64,000 nt of DNA from UBA952 sp044361535 (GTDB lineage: Bacteria > Bacteroidota > Bacteroidia > Flavobacteriales_D > Crocinitomicaceae). The stretch is from NCBI GenBank assembly GCA_044361535.1, contig JBIKIQ010000001.1:186001-250000 (forward strand), read 5' to 3'. Positions 35,825-44,395 of the stretch are shown one piece after another. Positions within the stretch are counted from its first letter, which is position 1; each line of letters starts with the position of its first letter. Under the pieces are notes generated by a model. That model was not told the origin of the DNA, made no database searches, and saw only the letters and a list, made by a program, of their open reading frames with translations. Position numbers and translations under genes: made by a program.

Positions 35825-35864
35825 TTTCTTAATTTTCTCTTGTTATCGTGTCGGTCAACATTAC

Positions 35865-35982
35865 TGCCAACGTTTGGGTGCTTGGCGTAAGAGCGGCTTT
35901 CGAAGCACTTCACTTTCAACCAAGCATAAACCTTGATAGAAGTACAAAGCTTGATTTAACCACTGGCAGATGCTGTTATGTG
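35865..35982 (-). repeat. attC-like repeat C (diverged)
   Basis: Ends GCCAACGTTTG (35867-35877) and CTGTTATGTG (35973-35982) match the outer boxes of repeats A and B only in the AAC/GTT core. GGTGCTTGGCG and a GAAGCAC segment are shared with repeat A. It sits between two cassette genes, 24 bp from one and 40 bp from the other. Confidence 0.4.
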
Positions 35983-36006
35983 TTGTTGTTCTTTTCATTC
36001 GTCTGT

Positions 36007-36591
36007 CTATCTAATTTCTTTATTTATCCAACATCTCATATACATTGAAATAATTTTTCTGTCAGGATAGATAAATGAATAAAAATTGTGTCCACCGTCA
36101 AAGCAATCTTCTGTACCATACTTTGATGGGTTTGTGTTCCAATTGTCACTATTCTTTATTTCTTTTCTAAGTTCATCAATATCACTATGATAATATCCTG
36201 TTTCGTCAAAGTATAAATTTGATAGTTTTTCAGACTTTATTTCATACCTCTTAGATTGCAAGTCTTTACTAAGTGAAATAAGATTGTAACCAATTTGAAT
36301 TTGTATGTAGTCTGCTGGGCAACCAAAACAAATGAAGTTGTAATTCTCAGTCAGCAGTATTGTGTCCTTTGGAAATATTTTTCTCAAACTGTCTACAAGT
36401 GTCAAATATTCAGGTCTTAATAGTTTTTGTCGGGCAAGTTCCTTATGCATTCCTTTGGCAGTCTTGAAAGGTGAACTTAATATTGCTTCTTTTTGGCTTA
36501 TATCGATTTTCTTGTTAAGTCTTTGTCCATAAGAAAATTGAGAACCCCAAAGTCCACAAAGTAAAAATATCAATGTCATTATTATTCTCAA
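36007..36591 (-). CDS. Exported hypothetical protein in a cassette
   Basis: The 194-residue precursor has a signal peptide (MTLIFLLCGLWGSQFSYGQ). The mature part is basic at first (RLNKKIDISQKEAILSSPFKTAKGMHKELARQKLL). It then has a YNFICFGCPADYIQIQIGYNL segment with two Cys and a C-terminal ...CFDGGHNFYSFIYPDRKIISMYMRCW. No family is recognised. The start is 22 bp from repeat D and the stop 24 bp from repeat C, the spacing expected of a single-gene cassette. Confidence 0.65.
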   Translation of the reverse strand: MRIIMTLIFLLCGLWGSQFSYGQRLNKKIDISQKEAILSSPFKTAKGMHKELARQKLLRPEYLTLVDSLRKIFPKDTILLTENYNFICFGCPADYIQIQIGYNLISLSKDLQSKRYEIKSEKLSNLYFDETGYYHSDIDELRKEIKNSDNWNTNPSKYGTEDCFDGGHNFYSFIYPDRKIISMYMRCWINKEIR

Positions 36592-36612
36592 TTTATGTCA
36601 ATTTTTACAATA

Positions 36613-36722
36613 ACCCATAACGTTTCGCAACTATAAGAAGTTGGCGGATTCCGAAACACTATACTATCTGCCAGCATTGACCTAGATACGAAGCACAAAT
36701 ATTAAACAAAGCACAACAGTAC
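36613..36722 (-). repeat. attC-like repeat D (one end clear)
   Basis: The low-coordinate end CCATAACGTTTCGC matches repeat A closely, and TATCTGCCAGCA and GAAGCACAAAT match the centres of repeats A and B. The high-coordinate end has lost a clear GTTA box. It lies between two cassette genes on the same strand. Confidence 0.4.
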
Positions 36723-36757
36723 CAATTAAATTAAACTCGATGTATAGGACTGGTTAT

Positions 36758-37168
36758 TTAATAACAAGGTGTTAAACGAAATCCATCACCATCTGGATTC
36801 ACAGAATCATCTAAATTGATTGTAAAATTGAACTTTTTACCATCTTTCCTAAAGTATTCGATGTAGTAATAATATCCAGCGTGAGTAAAGATGTATTTGC
36901 CATTAGGTTGACCATTAACTATCTCATTATAAGACTCAGTATAATTACCAGTTCCATTTTGAGTTTTTAAACTACCTTTTATCTTCTTTAATATAATGGA
37001 TGAATCTTGTCCTTTGTATTTTAGGGATAAAGGGGTGTCATCAACATATTCTACAGAAATCTTAAGCTCATTATTATCATCACAATTAAAACACTTATAA
37101 GACTTTTCTTGAGAAAACACAAGAATGGCCGAAAAACAAAAAAAGTTTATTAAAATAAATTTTATCAT
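36758..37168 (-). CDS. Exported hypothetical protein, first gene of the cassette array
   Basis: The 136-residue precursor has a signal peptide ending LVFSQ (about residue 19). The mature part begins with KSYKCFNCDDNNELKISVEY (a Cys pair) and contains NGQPNGKYIFTHAGYYYYIEYFRKDGKKFNFTI, a repeating aromatic beta pattern. It ends in a Cys-containing tail. No family is recognised. Repeat D lies about 35 bp after its stop. A lone CGTTAGGC box (37196-37203) about 28 bp before its start may be the end of a lost repeat. Confidence 0.6.
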   Translation of the reverse strand: MIKFILINFFCFSAILVFSQEKSYKCFNCDDNNELKISVEYVDDTPLSLKYKGQDSSIILKKIKGSLKTQNGTGNYTESYNEIVNGQPNGKYIFTHAGYYYYIEYFRKDGKKFNFTINLDDSVNPDGDGFRLTPCY

Positions 37169-37759
37169 AAATCAAAATTAAATAATTATCCTACTCGTTA
37201 GGCTTTTCAGATACGCCCCGTTTTTTTTAGTGAGTGCTGGTTTCACTTTTTAAATTATTTTTTTGTCACTCTGGGTAGTCAGCCCCTGGGCTTTCGCAGA
37301 CCGTTTCATTCTTTATTAGTTTAACTTTCTTATTTCTCACATATTCTCTATTCAATCTTTCTTTTTCTAGTCAAATTTATACTTTTTTCACTTTAATTAG
37401 TCATTTAGACTCTATATAATTACAAAATTCTGTTGACGTTAATACCTAACCTTTCAAAAAGGTAATTTGGTTAGTGTTTTTCAATCCATTTATATTTTCC
37501 CGTTTTCCATGAATTACAATCAAATATTTCCCCGAAACCTCCAGAATTAATATATTCGTAGACTCAGAATAGAATGGAGAATATTTTCGTTTTATTCGTA
37601 TTAAGAATTTGAGGGTATTGTTATAATTAGGTAATAAAACATAATAGTTCGCAGCAAAAAGGAAGGATTGTTTTGGGGTCATTAAATCTATTTCTCTGTA
37701 GAATTAATTTCAACTGTTTTTTGTCTCAAATAATTTCTTAAAATCAAGTTTTTGATAAT
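37169..37759. other. Gene-free spacer with the first copy of a 60-bp repeat
   Basis: I see no convincing gene in this 590-bp stretch; a 78-codon minus-strand frame (37446-37682) is rejected. It is pyrimidine-rich on the plus strand. It contains an isolated attC-box-like GTTAGGC at 37197 and copy 1 of a direct repeat at 37511-37570. Confidence 0.45.
37511..37570. repeat. 60-bp direct repeat, copy 1
   Basis: Matches 38406-38465 over 60 bases with five or six differences. The shared core includes CAATCAAATATTTCCCCGAA and ATATATTCGTAGACTCAGAA. The two copies flank the WYL-like gene, 895 bp apart. Confidence 0.85.
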
Positions 37760-38122
37760 TCAATCGGGTTGATCAAAGAAAAGTTCGATTCGTTTAAAAT
37801 TTTTATCCCATTTATTGTAGAGTGGTCTGTAAAAGAAAATTTTTGTGTCAAGAATGGTAATTTTATCAATTTCATTTAGTTTATAAATCCGCCATCTATC
37901 TCCTTCTTTTTTATCAACTTTTTGAGAGGTTTCACCGTTTAAAAACCATGCTCTTAGTGCCCATTCACCCTCAAATAAATGATTTTTGAATTTATCGTAT
38001 AATTCACCAATTAAGTATGGTTCAACAATTTTCAATTCATTTTTGTAAATAAAGGTCACTGCGTTATTTTTATTCATTGCTTCCTTTAATTTATCTACAT
38101 TTTCCTTTTCTTTTTGTGTCAT
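37760..38122 (-). CDS. Small WYL-like domain protein
   Basis: The 120-residue protein is cytoplasmic. Its core (AVTFIYKNELKIVEPYLIGELYDK, ALRAWFLNGET and WRIYKLNEIDKITILDTKIFFYRPLYN) follows the order of strands in WYL-type SH3-barrel domains, which bind nucleotides or DNA ends and often regulate defence genes. The WYL triplet itself is not present as such, so the match is by pattern only. The gene lies alone between two copies of a 60-bp direct repeat, which suggests it was inserted or duplicated with that repeat. Confidence 0.5.
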   Translation of the reverse strand: MTQKEKENVDKLKEAMNKNNAVTFIYKNELKIVEPYLIGELYDKFKNHLFEGEWALRAWFLNGETSQKVDKKEGDRWRIYKLNEIDKITILDTKIFFYRPLYNKWDKNFKRIELFFDQPD

Positions 38123-38534
38123 ATTTTGATCTAATTTCGAAGTTTATTTAGTTTGCTATAGCACTACAAATTAAAATATAAGCATTTTATTGTCTATTTA
38201 GTTTGAAGCTTTTACAGTTATAACCAGAAGGATATTTTTACTTCCTTTTTGTCAAAAATAGTAATGCAATGTTGATAAACAAAGAAAAGAAAATATTCAT
38301 TTACGTAAATAATAAATGAATTTTGAATTTTCATTAAGTTAGCAAAAGGTTAATAAAGTGTGCGAAAATTTGAATAATACAACTAGAATCTTCTATGATT
38401 CTCAAGAATGACAATCAAATATTTCCCCGAACCCACCAAAATTGATATATTCGTAGACTCAGAATGGAAGAAAACCTTTATTCTCTTATTCTTGTTGTAA
38501 ACTTAAAACTACTTTTATCAAAATTCTACACAGT
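38123..38534. other. Intergenic region with the second 60-bp repeat copy
   Basis: This 412-bp region has no gene. Copy 2 of the direct repeat (38406-38465) ends 69 bp before the start of the M14 peptidase gene, so it may include that gene's promoter. No terminator or other repeat is clear. Confidence 0.45.
38406..38465. repeat. 60-bp direct repeat, copy 2
   Basis: Second copy of the 37511-37570 element, in the same orientation, 69 bp upstream of the M14 peptidase start. Its TTGATATATTCG segment loosely resembles the Bacteroidota promoter element TAnnTTTG. Confidence 0.85.
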
Positions 38535-40988
38535 ATGAAATCAATCATTTTAATTCAGTTTCTTCTTGTGAGCTCCCTTTTTTATGCCCAATCGTTCTCG
38601 CCTGAAAAGCACTTCGGATATAAGGTAGGAACTAAATTCACCCCTCAACACGAAGTAGTTTCTTATTTTAATGCGCTACAAGCAAATTTTCCGTCAACTG
38701 TTAAAATTGAGAAATATGGAAAAACCAACGAAAATCGAGATTTAATTCTTGTTTACATTGGAACCGCTGAGAATATTGCTAAGCTTGAGCAAATCAAAAC
38801 AGAACATAAAAAGGGAGGTTCAGCCGAGAAAATTTCAATTGTTTGGTTGAGTTACAACGTTCACGGCAATGAAGCTTCGGGAACAGAAGCAGCAATGCAA
38901 ACTGCATTTGATTTGGTTACGAAAAATAAAGACTATTTGAAAAACACCATCGTAATTATGGATCCATGCCTCAATCCTGACGGGCGTGATCGCTACGTGA
39001 ATTGGTATTATCAACTTAAAACGAAAAACGCGAATCCAAATCCGGATGCGGCCGAACACGATGAGCCTTGGCCCGGTGGAAGACCAAACCATTATTTCTT
39101 TGACCTGAACAGAGATTGGGCGTGGTTAACACAGATAGAATCGCAACAACGAATCAAAAAATACAACGAGTGGTTGCCGCACGTACACGTTGATTTCCAC
39201 GAACAAGGAATAAACGAACCGTATTATTTTGCTCCGGCAGCAGAACCTTATCATGAAGTGATTACCGATTGGCAACGTGAATTCCAAAAAGGAATGGGGA
39301 AAAACAACGCCAAGTACTTCGACGAAAAAGGATGGCAGTATTTCACCTCCAAAGAATTTGATTTGCTCTATCCAAGCTACGGAGATACGTATCCAACTTT
39401 TTGTGGAGCAATCGGAATGACCTATGAACAAGCTGGTAATGGTAGAGCAGGTTCAGCGATAATTACTCGAGATGGTGATACATTGACCTTGGAAGAACGC
39501 GTTGAACACCACATAGTAACGGGGATTTCAACCGTTGAATATTCTTCAAAAATGACCGATAAACTCATTCAAGAATACCAGAAGTTTGTCAAAGAAAGGA
39601 AATTTAAATTCAAGTCTTATGTTTTGGAAGGTAAGTTTGAGCAGCTGAATAAATTAGCAGAATTACTTACGAAACATGATATTCAGTATTCCTATTTGCC
39701 AATTGGTCAGAAAATCAAAGGCTATGAATTTGATACGCGTAAATCAGGGGCTATAACTACGGAAAGCGTAAGTTTAGTGGTTAATTTAAATCAAACCAAA
39801 GGAACCCTTGCGCATGTTTTATTAGAGCCAGAAACAAAAGTAGCTGATTCACTTACCTACGACATTACCTCGTGGACCTTGCCTTATGCCTATGGCTTGA
39901 AAGCGTATGGGGTAGAGAATGAAATGAGTGTATCAGATTTTCAGCCTGCCTTGTCGCCAGCTGAAGAATTATCCTCAAGTGCCTATGCGTATTTGGTGCG
40001 TTGGGAAGGAATGAATTCTGTTCACTTTTTAAATCAAGCTTTAGCTGAAGGAATTGTTGTTCGCAAGCATGCCAAAGGATTTGAGCAAGGAAACACTAAA
40101 TATCCAGCCGGTTCATTGATTGTATTGAAGTCTGAAAACAGTTCTGATGTGGCTCAAAAACTGCAAAAATTAGCTTCATCCTATCGAATTAATATTTCTC
40201 AAACCATGAGTGGAATGGTGGATAAAGGAAGTGACTTTGGGTATTCGGATGTTGAAATAATTAATAAACCAAAAATCGCGCTTTTAATGGGTGACCAAAC
40301 AAATTCCTTGAATACAGGTGAGATTTGGCATTTTTTGGAAAATGAGATGAATTTACCTCTAACCTTGATTTCAGCTTCGAGTGTTGCGAGTACTGACATG
40401 AGTGAATTCTCCATTTTATTTGTTCCTGAAGGATATTATGAGTCAAATTCCTCCATTACTTCATGGATTGAAGAAGGCGGAAAAGTTATTGCGTTTGGAT
40501 CGTCTTTAGAAAGTTTAGGTGTTTCTTTAGGTCTCAGTGCGGTTACAAAAGAAGAAGAGGATGGTTCTGAAGAGAAAGAGGGTAAAGCCTCTAATTCGAA
40601 AAAGGAGAAGAAAGATGAAGTTTCTTTTTCTGCTTCAGAAAGAAATGCACTATCTACCAATGTAATTGGAGCCATCTACCGCTGTAAATTGGATCTAACG
40701 CATCCATTGTGTTATGGAATTGAAAATTACTATACGCTCCGCCAAAGTTCAGATTCATACAATAAACTTGAAAATGGATTCAGTCCGGTTAGTATTGCTC
40801 AATCGTCAGACCACTTAAACGGTTTTGTGGGTTACAAAGCAAAGCCGCTACAAGCAAATTCGATGGTTGCCGGAATTCAAAGCAAGGGAAGTGGTCAAAT
40901 CATACTTTTTACCGATAATCCTATTTTCAGAGGTTTCTGGGAAAATGGAAAAATGCTGGTTGCCAATGCCATTTACCAGGTTGATTGA
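38535..40988 (+). CDS. M14 family zinc carboxypeptidase, exported
   Basis: The 817-residue precursor has a signal peptide ending LFYAQ (residue 19). The first 350 residues are an M14 catalytic domain. Zinc ligands His110 and Glu113 are in SYNVHGNEASG, followed by NPDGRDRYVNWY and DLNRDWAW; His222 in VDFHEQG is the third ligand. MTYEQAGNGRAG carries the likely catalytic Glu. The remaining half has a glutamine-amidotransferase-like beta domain (LLMGDQTNSLNTGEIW, ILFVPEGYYESN) interrupted by a low-complexity Glu/Lys stretch near residues 675-700. Such large exported M14 peptidases are common in this phylum and probably degrade peptides in the periplasm. It is monocistronic. Confidence 0.9.
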   Translation: MKSIILIQFLLVSSLFYAQSFSPEKHFGYKVGTKFTPQHEVVSYFNALQANFPSTVKIEKYGKTNENRDLILVYIGTAENIAKLEQIKTEHKKGGSAEKISIVWLSYNVHGNEASGTEAAMQTAFDLVTKNKDYLKNTIVIMDPCLNPDGRDRYVNWYYQLKTKNANPNPDAAEHDEPWPGGRPNHYFFDLNRDWAWLTQIESQQRIKKYNEWLPHVHVDFHEQGINEPYYFAPAAEPYHEVITDWQREFQKGMGKNNAKYFDEKGWQYFTSKEFDLLYPSYGDTYPTFCGAIGMTYEQAGNGRAGSAIITRDGDTLTLEERVEHHIVTGISTVEYSSKMTDKLIQEYQKFVKERKFKFKSYVLEGKFEQLNKLAELLTKHDIQYSYLPIGQKIKGYEFDTRKSGAITTESVSLVVNLNQTKGTLAHVLLEPETKVADSLTYDITSWTLPYAYGLKAYGVENEMSVSDFQPALSPAEELSSSAYAYLVRWEGMNSVHFLNQALAEGIVVRKHAKGFEQGNTKYPAGSLIVLKSENSSDVAQKLQKLASSYRINISQTMSGMVDKGSDFGYSDVEIINKPKIALLMGDQTNSLNTGEIWHFLENEMNLPLTLISASSVASTDMSEFSILFVPEGYYESNSSITSWIEEGGKVIAFGSSLESLGVSLGLSAVTKEEEDGSEEKEGKASNSKKEKKDEVSFSASERNALSTNVIGAIYRCKLDLTHPLCYGIENYYTLRQSSDSYNKLENGFSPVSIAQSSDHLNGFVGYKAKPLQANSMVAGIQSKGSGQIILFTDNPIFRGFWENGKMLVANAIYQVD

Positions 40989-41070
40989 TTTTTAGACGGA
41001 GGTTTTATGGATTTGATTTTTAAATTGAATCTTACTATCAAACTTGTAATTGACTTTAAAATTTGATTCA

Positions 41071-41709
41071 ATGGATATCTTTTATCACTCTTCTCTTATT
41101 TTTCAGATAGTAACCGGAACACTTCCAATCTTGTTTATAATCTTCCTCAAACGCAAACTGCCTGTTGAATTTGTCATTCTGTTAAGTGCATCCGTTATTA
41201 CAACCTTAATCTTGTACATAACAGCCATGTTAGGAATTAAAAACTGGTTGTTTTGGAACCTATATAAAATTATTGATATTGTTTGTATAACAATTTTTTA
41301 CTACTCACTGTTAGATTCTAAAAAAGTCAAAATAATTGTATTATCAATCGGTTCACTTTGTGTTACTTCAATAATTTGGGAATTAAGTTATTTTGAGCTT
41401 GTAAATAAGACCTCTCCTATTCTTGTGTTCGGTAAAGTACTTTACACGATTTTATTTTTAATTGAAAATCTGGGTAAAAAAGCATCTCCGAATTTCAATG
41501 CTTATTTACTTATTAGTTTAGCCATACTAATCTACAACTCTTTCAAGTTATTTCTGAGTTTTGAGGTTGATATTTTTCTATTGAATAATTTCTGGAATTA
41601 TCACAATTTTATTGAAGGAACTTCTAAGCTAGTAATTGCCTATGCAATCTTGAAATTACCTAAAAGAAGTGGTGATTTGAGAATGGAATCATTAGGGGTA
41701 AACCCTTAA
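41071..41709 (+). CDS. Seven-helix membrane protein, putative sensor (paralogue 1)
   Basis: From the ATG at 41071 the product is 212 residues (a TTG seven codons earlier is less likely). It has about seven hydrophobic segments and no periplasmic domain. It resembles the next membrane protein along its whole length, sharing LGIKNW-x(2)-NLY in the middle and a C-terminal SKLVIAYAILK(L/I)PK. A related ending (HNIYE...KLIITYSIWQLPK) is found in the protein just before the histidine kinase. It is the first gene of the plus-strand signalling operon. A role as the membrane sensor for the downstream kinase is inferred from order alone. No known family is recognised. Confidence 0.75.
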   Translation: MDIFYHSSLIFQIVTGTLPILFIIFLKRKLPVEFVILLSASVITTLILYITAMLGIKNWLFWNLYKIIDIVCITIFYYSLLDSKKVKIIVLSIGSLCVTSIIWELSYFELVNKTSPILVFGKVLYTILFLIENLGKKASPNFNAYLLISLAILIYNSFKLFLSFEVDIFLLNNFWNYHNFIEGTSKLVIAYAILKLPKRSGDLRMESLGVNP

Positions 41710-41861
41710 TTTTTAGTGTAAAATCATGTAAATCAAGTCCAAAATCCGTGACTATAGAAATATTCATTTTTCTTTGTATTAATGAATTATTTATGGAATT
41801 TATTCAAGTAATGAATCCTTTAGAAGATTGAAATTCTATTTAAACTACTAACTACCAAAAT

Positions 41862-42503
41862 TTGGGATCTATTGTATTTATAAAGTTATCTGTTATACTT
41901 CAATTCATAACTGGAATAACACCTTTATTATTCTTGTTTTTTTTCAAACGAAAACTCAGAACTGAATTGGTTTTGCTGCTTTTAGCTTCAGCAATAACAA
42001 CCCTAGTGTTGTATATTACTGGATCATTAGGAATTAAGAATTGGTTCTTTTTAAATTTATACAACACGACTGCTTTAGCCTGTCTTTCCATTTATTATCA
42101 TTCAATTATCCAGTCAAAAGCTCTTAAAAAGATAGTAGTAATTCTTGCATCATTCTGCGGGGTCGTTATAATTATGGAATTGACCTATTTAGATCTTATC
42201 AATTTATCCTTACCGGCCTTATTTTTGTGCTTTACCTTTTTCTCAATTCTTTATTTCATTGATAATTTGGGTAAAGCAAGAACCCCTGTTTTAAAAGCGT
42301 ACTTTATTATTAATACTACTTATTTTGTCTATCACAGTTTTAGTTTTTTTATGAGTCTTGAGTTCCAAACCATGATGGAAAATCATTATTGGATTATTCA
42401 TAATGTGGTAGAGGCAAGTTCCAAATTGGTAATTGCTTATGCCATTTTAAAAATCCCGAAAACAACTGAAGAAATGAATGCCAAATCAGTTACTTTACCT
42501 TAA
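41862..42503 (+). CDS. Seven-helix membrane protein, putative sensor (paralogue 2)
   Basis: The start is a TTG at 41862, chosen because it aligns with the N-terminus of paralogue 1 (SVILQFITGITP against SLIFQIVTGTLP) and no ATG is available. The 213-residue product has about seven hydrophobic segments and shares SLGIKNWFFLNLYN and the ending HNVVEASSKLVIAYAILKIPK with it. It is a tandem duplicate. It is followed after 11 bp by the exported 415-residue protein. The ligand is unknown; hydrophobic signals or membrane state are possible for such loop-poor proteins. Confidence 0.75.
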   Translation: MGSIVFIKLSVILQFITGITPLLFLFFFKRKLRTELVLLLLASAITTLVLYITGSLGIKNWFFLNLYNTTALACLSIYYHSIIQSKALKKIVVILASFCGVVIIMELTYLDLINLSLPALFLCFTFFSILYFIDNLGKARTPVLKAYFIINTTYFVYHSFSFFMSLEFQTMMENHYWIIHNVVEASSKLVIAYAILKIPKTTEEMNAKSVTLP

Positions 42504-42514
42504 GTAAAAATGCC

Positions 42515-43762
42515 ATGAATAGTAAAATGAAATACAGTGCTCTATTGCTTTTTGCTTTGTTAGTCACGTTGGTTAATAGCCAAGATCTTGAATTCACTGT
42601 TTATCCCAATGGATTGATCTACAGCGAAAAAACCATGGAAAAACTCAGTCAAATTGTGGATGTAAGAAACAAGAAATTTCAAACGTGCGATTTAAACAAG
42701 GTTTTTTATGCCAAACAACAAGTTATTGGACATTATATCAAAGTACATAGTGGAGATGTTAAATCAGCCAAATCAGATTTGGATAAAGCGATTTCATTTA
42801 AAGAGTTTTGTAAAAAATACCCTAGTGCGGTTATTGAAAAGAATGCACTTCTACTTAAACACAAGTATAAAAGTTATGACAATATCGAATTGATTGAAAT
42901 AGAGCTCTTTGACTTAAAAGATAGGAATGGATTTTCCATTAAATCAGAGGATACTTCACTTTACAGGAAGCATGTTGAAGGAACTTGGATGTATGAGTAT
43001 AATCCTAAATCAGATTATTCAAAAGAAAGTATCGAGGCCTTCTTTTTCCCAGAAAATTTTAGATCCATTCAACTACCCCAAAAATACGTTTCAATGGTGG
43101 GTTATGCAGATTGTTTAATTGGCACGGAAACGTCGAAACTTAAAGATGAGGTTGAGGAAGGTTGGGTAGATTTGCCTGAAAATTGGATTTCTCTTTCAGA
43201 AAAGAAAAAAGAAAAACTATTAGATGAAATGCGGAGTACTAGAGTAATTGGTCGATGCAGTCAAGACGATAGCCCTCGAGAACATGCCGTAAATATTGCG
43301 TTATTATCGGCAGAAACAAACAATTGGGAGGTTTTTATAAAAGCTCATTTGGACATATTGAATGACCGCTTTGATAGAATGTCAGATGGAAGTTACGCCT
43401 GGAACCGGAGAAAGACCTACATTCGAGAAATTGAAGATCTGAACATCGATGTTGAAAATCTGATTCTTGGTATCTCTTTGCGCATTGAAAACCCCGAAAA
43501 CAACCATTATTACGGCAGTATCAGTCGCATTGGAAGGGCTTTGGCTGAATCAAAAAATCGGAAAGAAATAGAACAAAAAATGTTGCTAATTATTTCTGAT
43601 ACTGAGTTGGATCTATTGAATAGATTGTTGATATACTTTTTGTATGTAAATTGTAATTATCACCTAACCGATGATGCTGTTAGGCGAGAAAATACGGAAA
43701 GGTTGAAAACGGTTATAAATACTTTTCCTGAATTTATACGTGACCAACTTCTTGAAAACTAA
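42515..43762 (+). CDS. Exported hypothetical protein of the signalling operon
   Basis: The 415-residue precursor has a signal peptide ending TLVNSQ (about residue 23). The mature part has no domain I recognise. It is mixed alpha/beta and acidic, contains YSKESIEAFFFPENFRSIQLPQKYV, and its C-terminal half is helical (LSAETNNWEVFIKAHLDILND and later repeats) with a possible TPR/HEAT-like pattern. It is packed 11 bp after one membrane protein and 9 bp before another. A periplasmic partner or output of the putative sensors is a reasonable guess, not shown. Confidence 0.7.
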   Translation: MNSKMKYSALLLFALLVTLVNSQDLEFTVYPNGLIYSEKTMEKLSQIVDVRNKKFQTCDLNKVFYAKQQVIGHYIKVHSGDVKSAKSDLDKAISFKEFCKKYPSAVIEKNALLLKHKYKSYDNIELIEIELFDLKDRNGFSIKSEDTSLYRKHVEGTWMYEYNPKSDYSKESIEAFFFPENFRSIQLPQKYVSMVGYADCLIGTETSKLKDEVEEGWVDLPENWISLSEKKKEKLLDEMRSTRVIGRCSQDDSPREHAVNIALLSAETNNWEVFIKAHLDILNDRFDRMSDGSYAWNRRKTYIREIEDLNIDVENLILGISLRIENPENNHYYGSISRIGRALAESKNRKEIEQKMLLIISDTELDLLNRLLIYFLYVNCNYHLTDDAVRRENTERLKTVINTFPEFIRDQLLEN

Positions 43763-43771
43763 ATTCGCCCA

Positions 43772-44395
43772 TTGAAAGAACTTTTTAGCCCAATTTCATT
43801 TACCACTTTAGGCATTGATTTGCTCCCTGTTTGTTTGTATTTGATACAACCAAAAAAATCAAATTTTGGAAAAATCCTCTTTCTTTTTGTACTTACCTCT
43901 GCATTCGTGCAATGGGCTAGTTTTGGTCTCGCAATCAACGGATATTCAAACCTAGGGCTAGTTAATTTTTATATTCCAGTAGAATTTATCCTTTTGTTTT
44001 TTCTCTTCAAACAGTTGCTCTTTGGGTCGCCTTTTGTTCTCTTTTTAAAAGCGTCAACTTTCCTTTTTTTGGGAGTTTACCTCGCAGATTTTACGCTCGA
44101 ATCATTGATGCAGCATTCAATTGTTTTTTACAGATGCATTTTTATTGTTTTATCAATTATCGTATTTATAAGGCAACTTAAAACTTCGGCAGATCAAAAT
44201 GAGGAGCGCAGAGGATTTCTCTATTTTAACAGTGCCATTTTGATTTATTTTCTAGGCACAATCATTTTATTTATAAGCTTCGATAAATTAAATTCTTCGA
44301 ATATGGCAATTTGGGTCCTTCACAATATTTATGAGATATTATTCAAACTAATTATAACCTATTCAATTTGGCAACTACCGAAAATTTCACGTTAG
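43772..44395 (+). CDS. Seven-helix membrane protein, putative sensor (paralogue 3)
   Basis: The start is a TTG at 43772 (MKELFSPISFTTLGIDLLP). The 207-residue product has about seven hydrophobic segments and ends with HNIYEILFKLIITYSIWQLPK, the same C-terminal pattern as the first two paralogues. Its gene overlaps the histidine kinase gene by 28 bp (44368-44395), a strong sign that the two act together. It is more diverged in the N-terminal half than paralogues 1 and 2 are from each other. Confidence 0.75.
   Translation: MKELFSPISFTTLGIDLLPVCLYLIQPKKSNFGKILFLFVLTSAFVQWASFGLAINGYSNLGLVNFYIPVEFILLFFLFKQLLFGSPFVLFLKASTFLFLGVYLADFTLESLMQHSIVFYRCIFIVLSIIVFIRQLKTSADQNEERRGFLYFNSAILIYFLGTIILFISFDKLNSSNMAIWVLHNIYEILFKLIITYSIWQLPKISR

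Noticed and set aside
34030..37210. CRISPR array
   Set aside because: The repeats are 110-130 bp, diverged, separated by genes of variable length and palindromic; there are no short regular spacers or cas genes.
37446..37682. 78-codon minus-strand open frame
   Set aside because: It overlaps copy 1 of the 60-bp repeat and has no recognisable domain or start context; it is better explained as chance.
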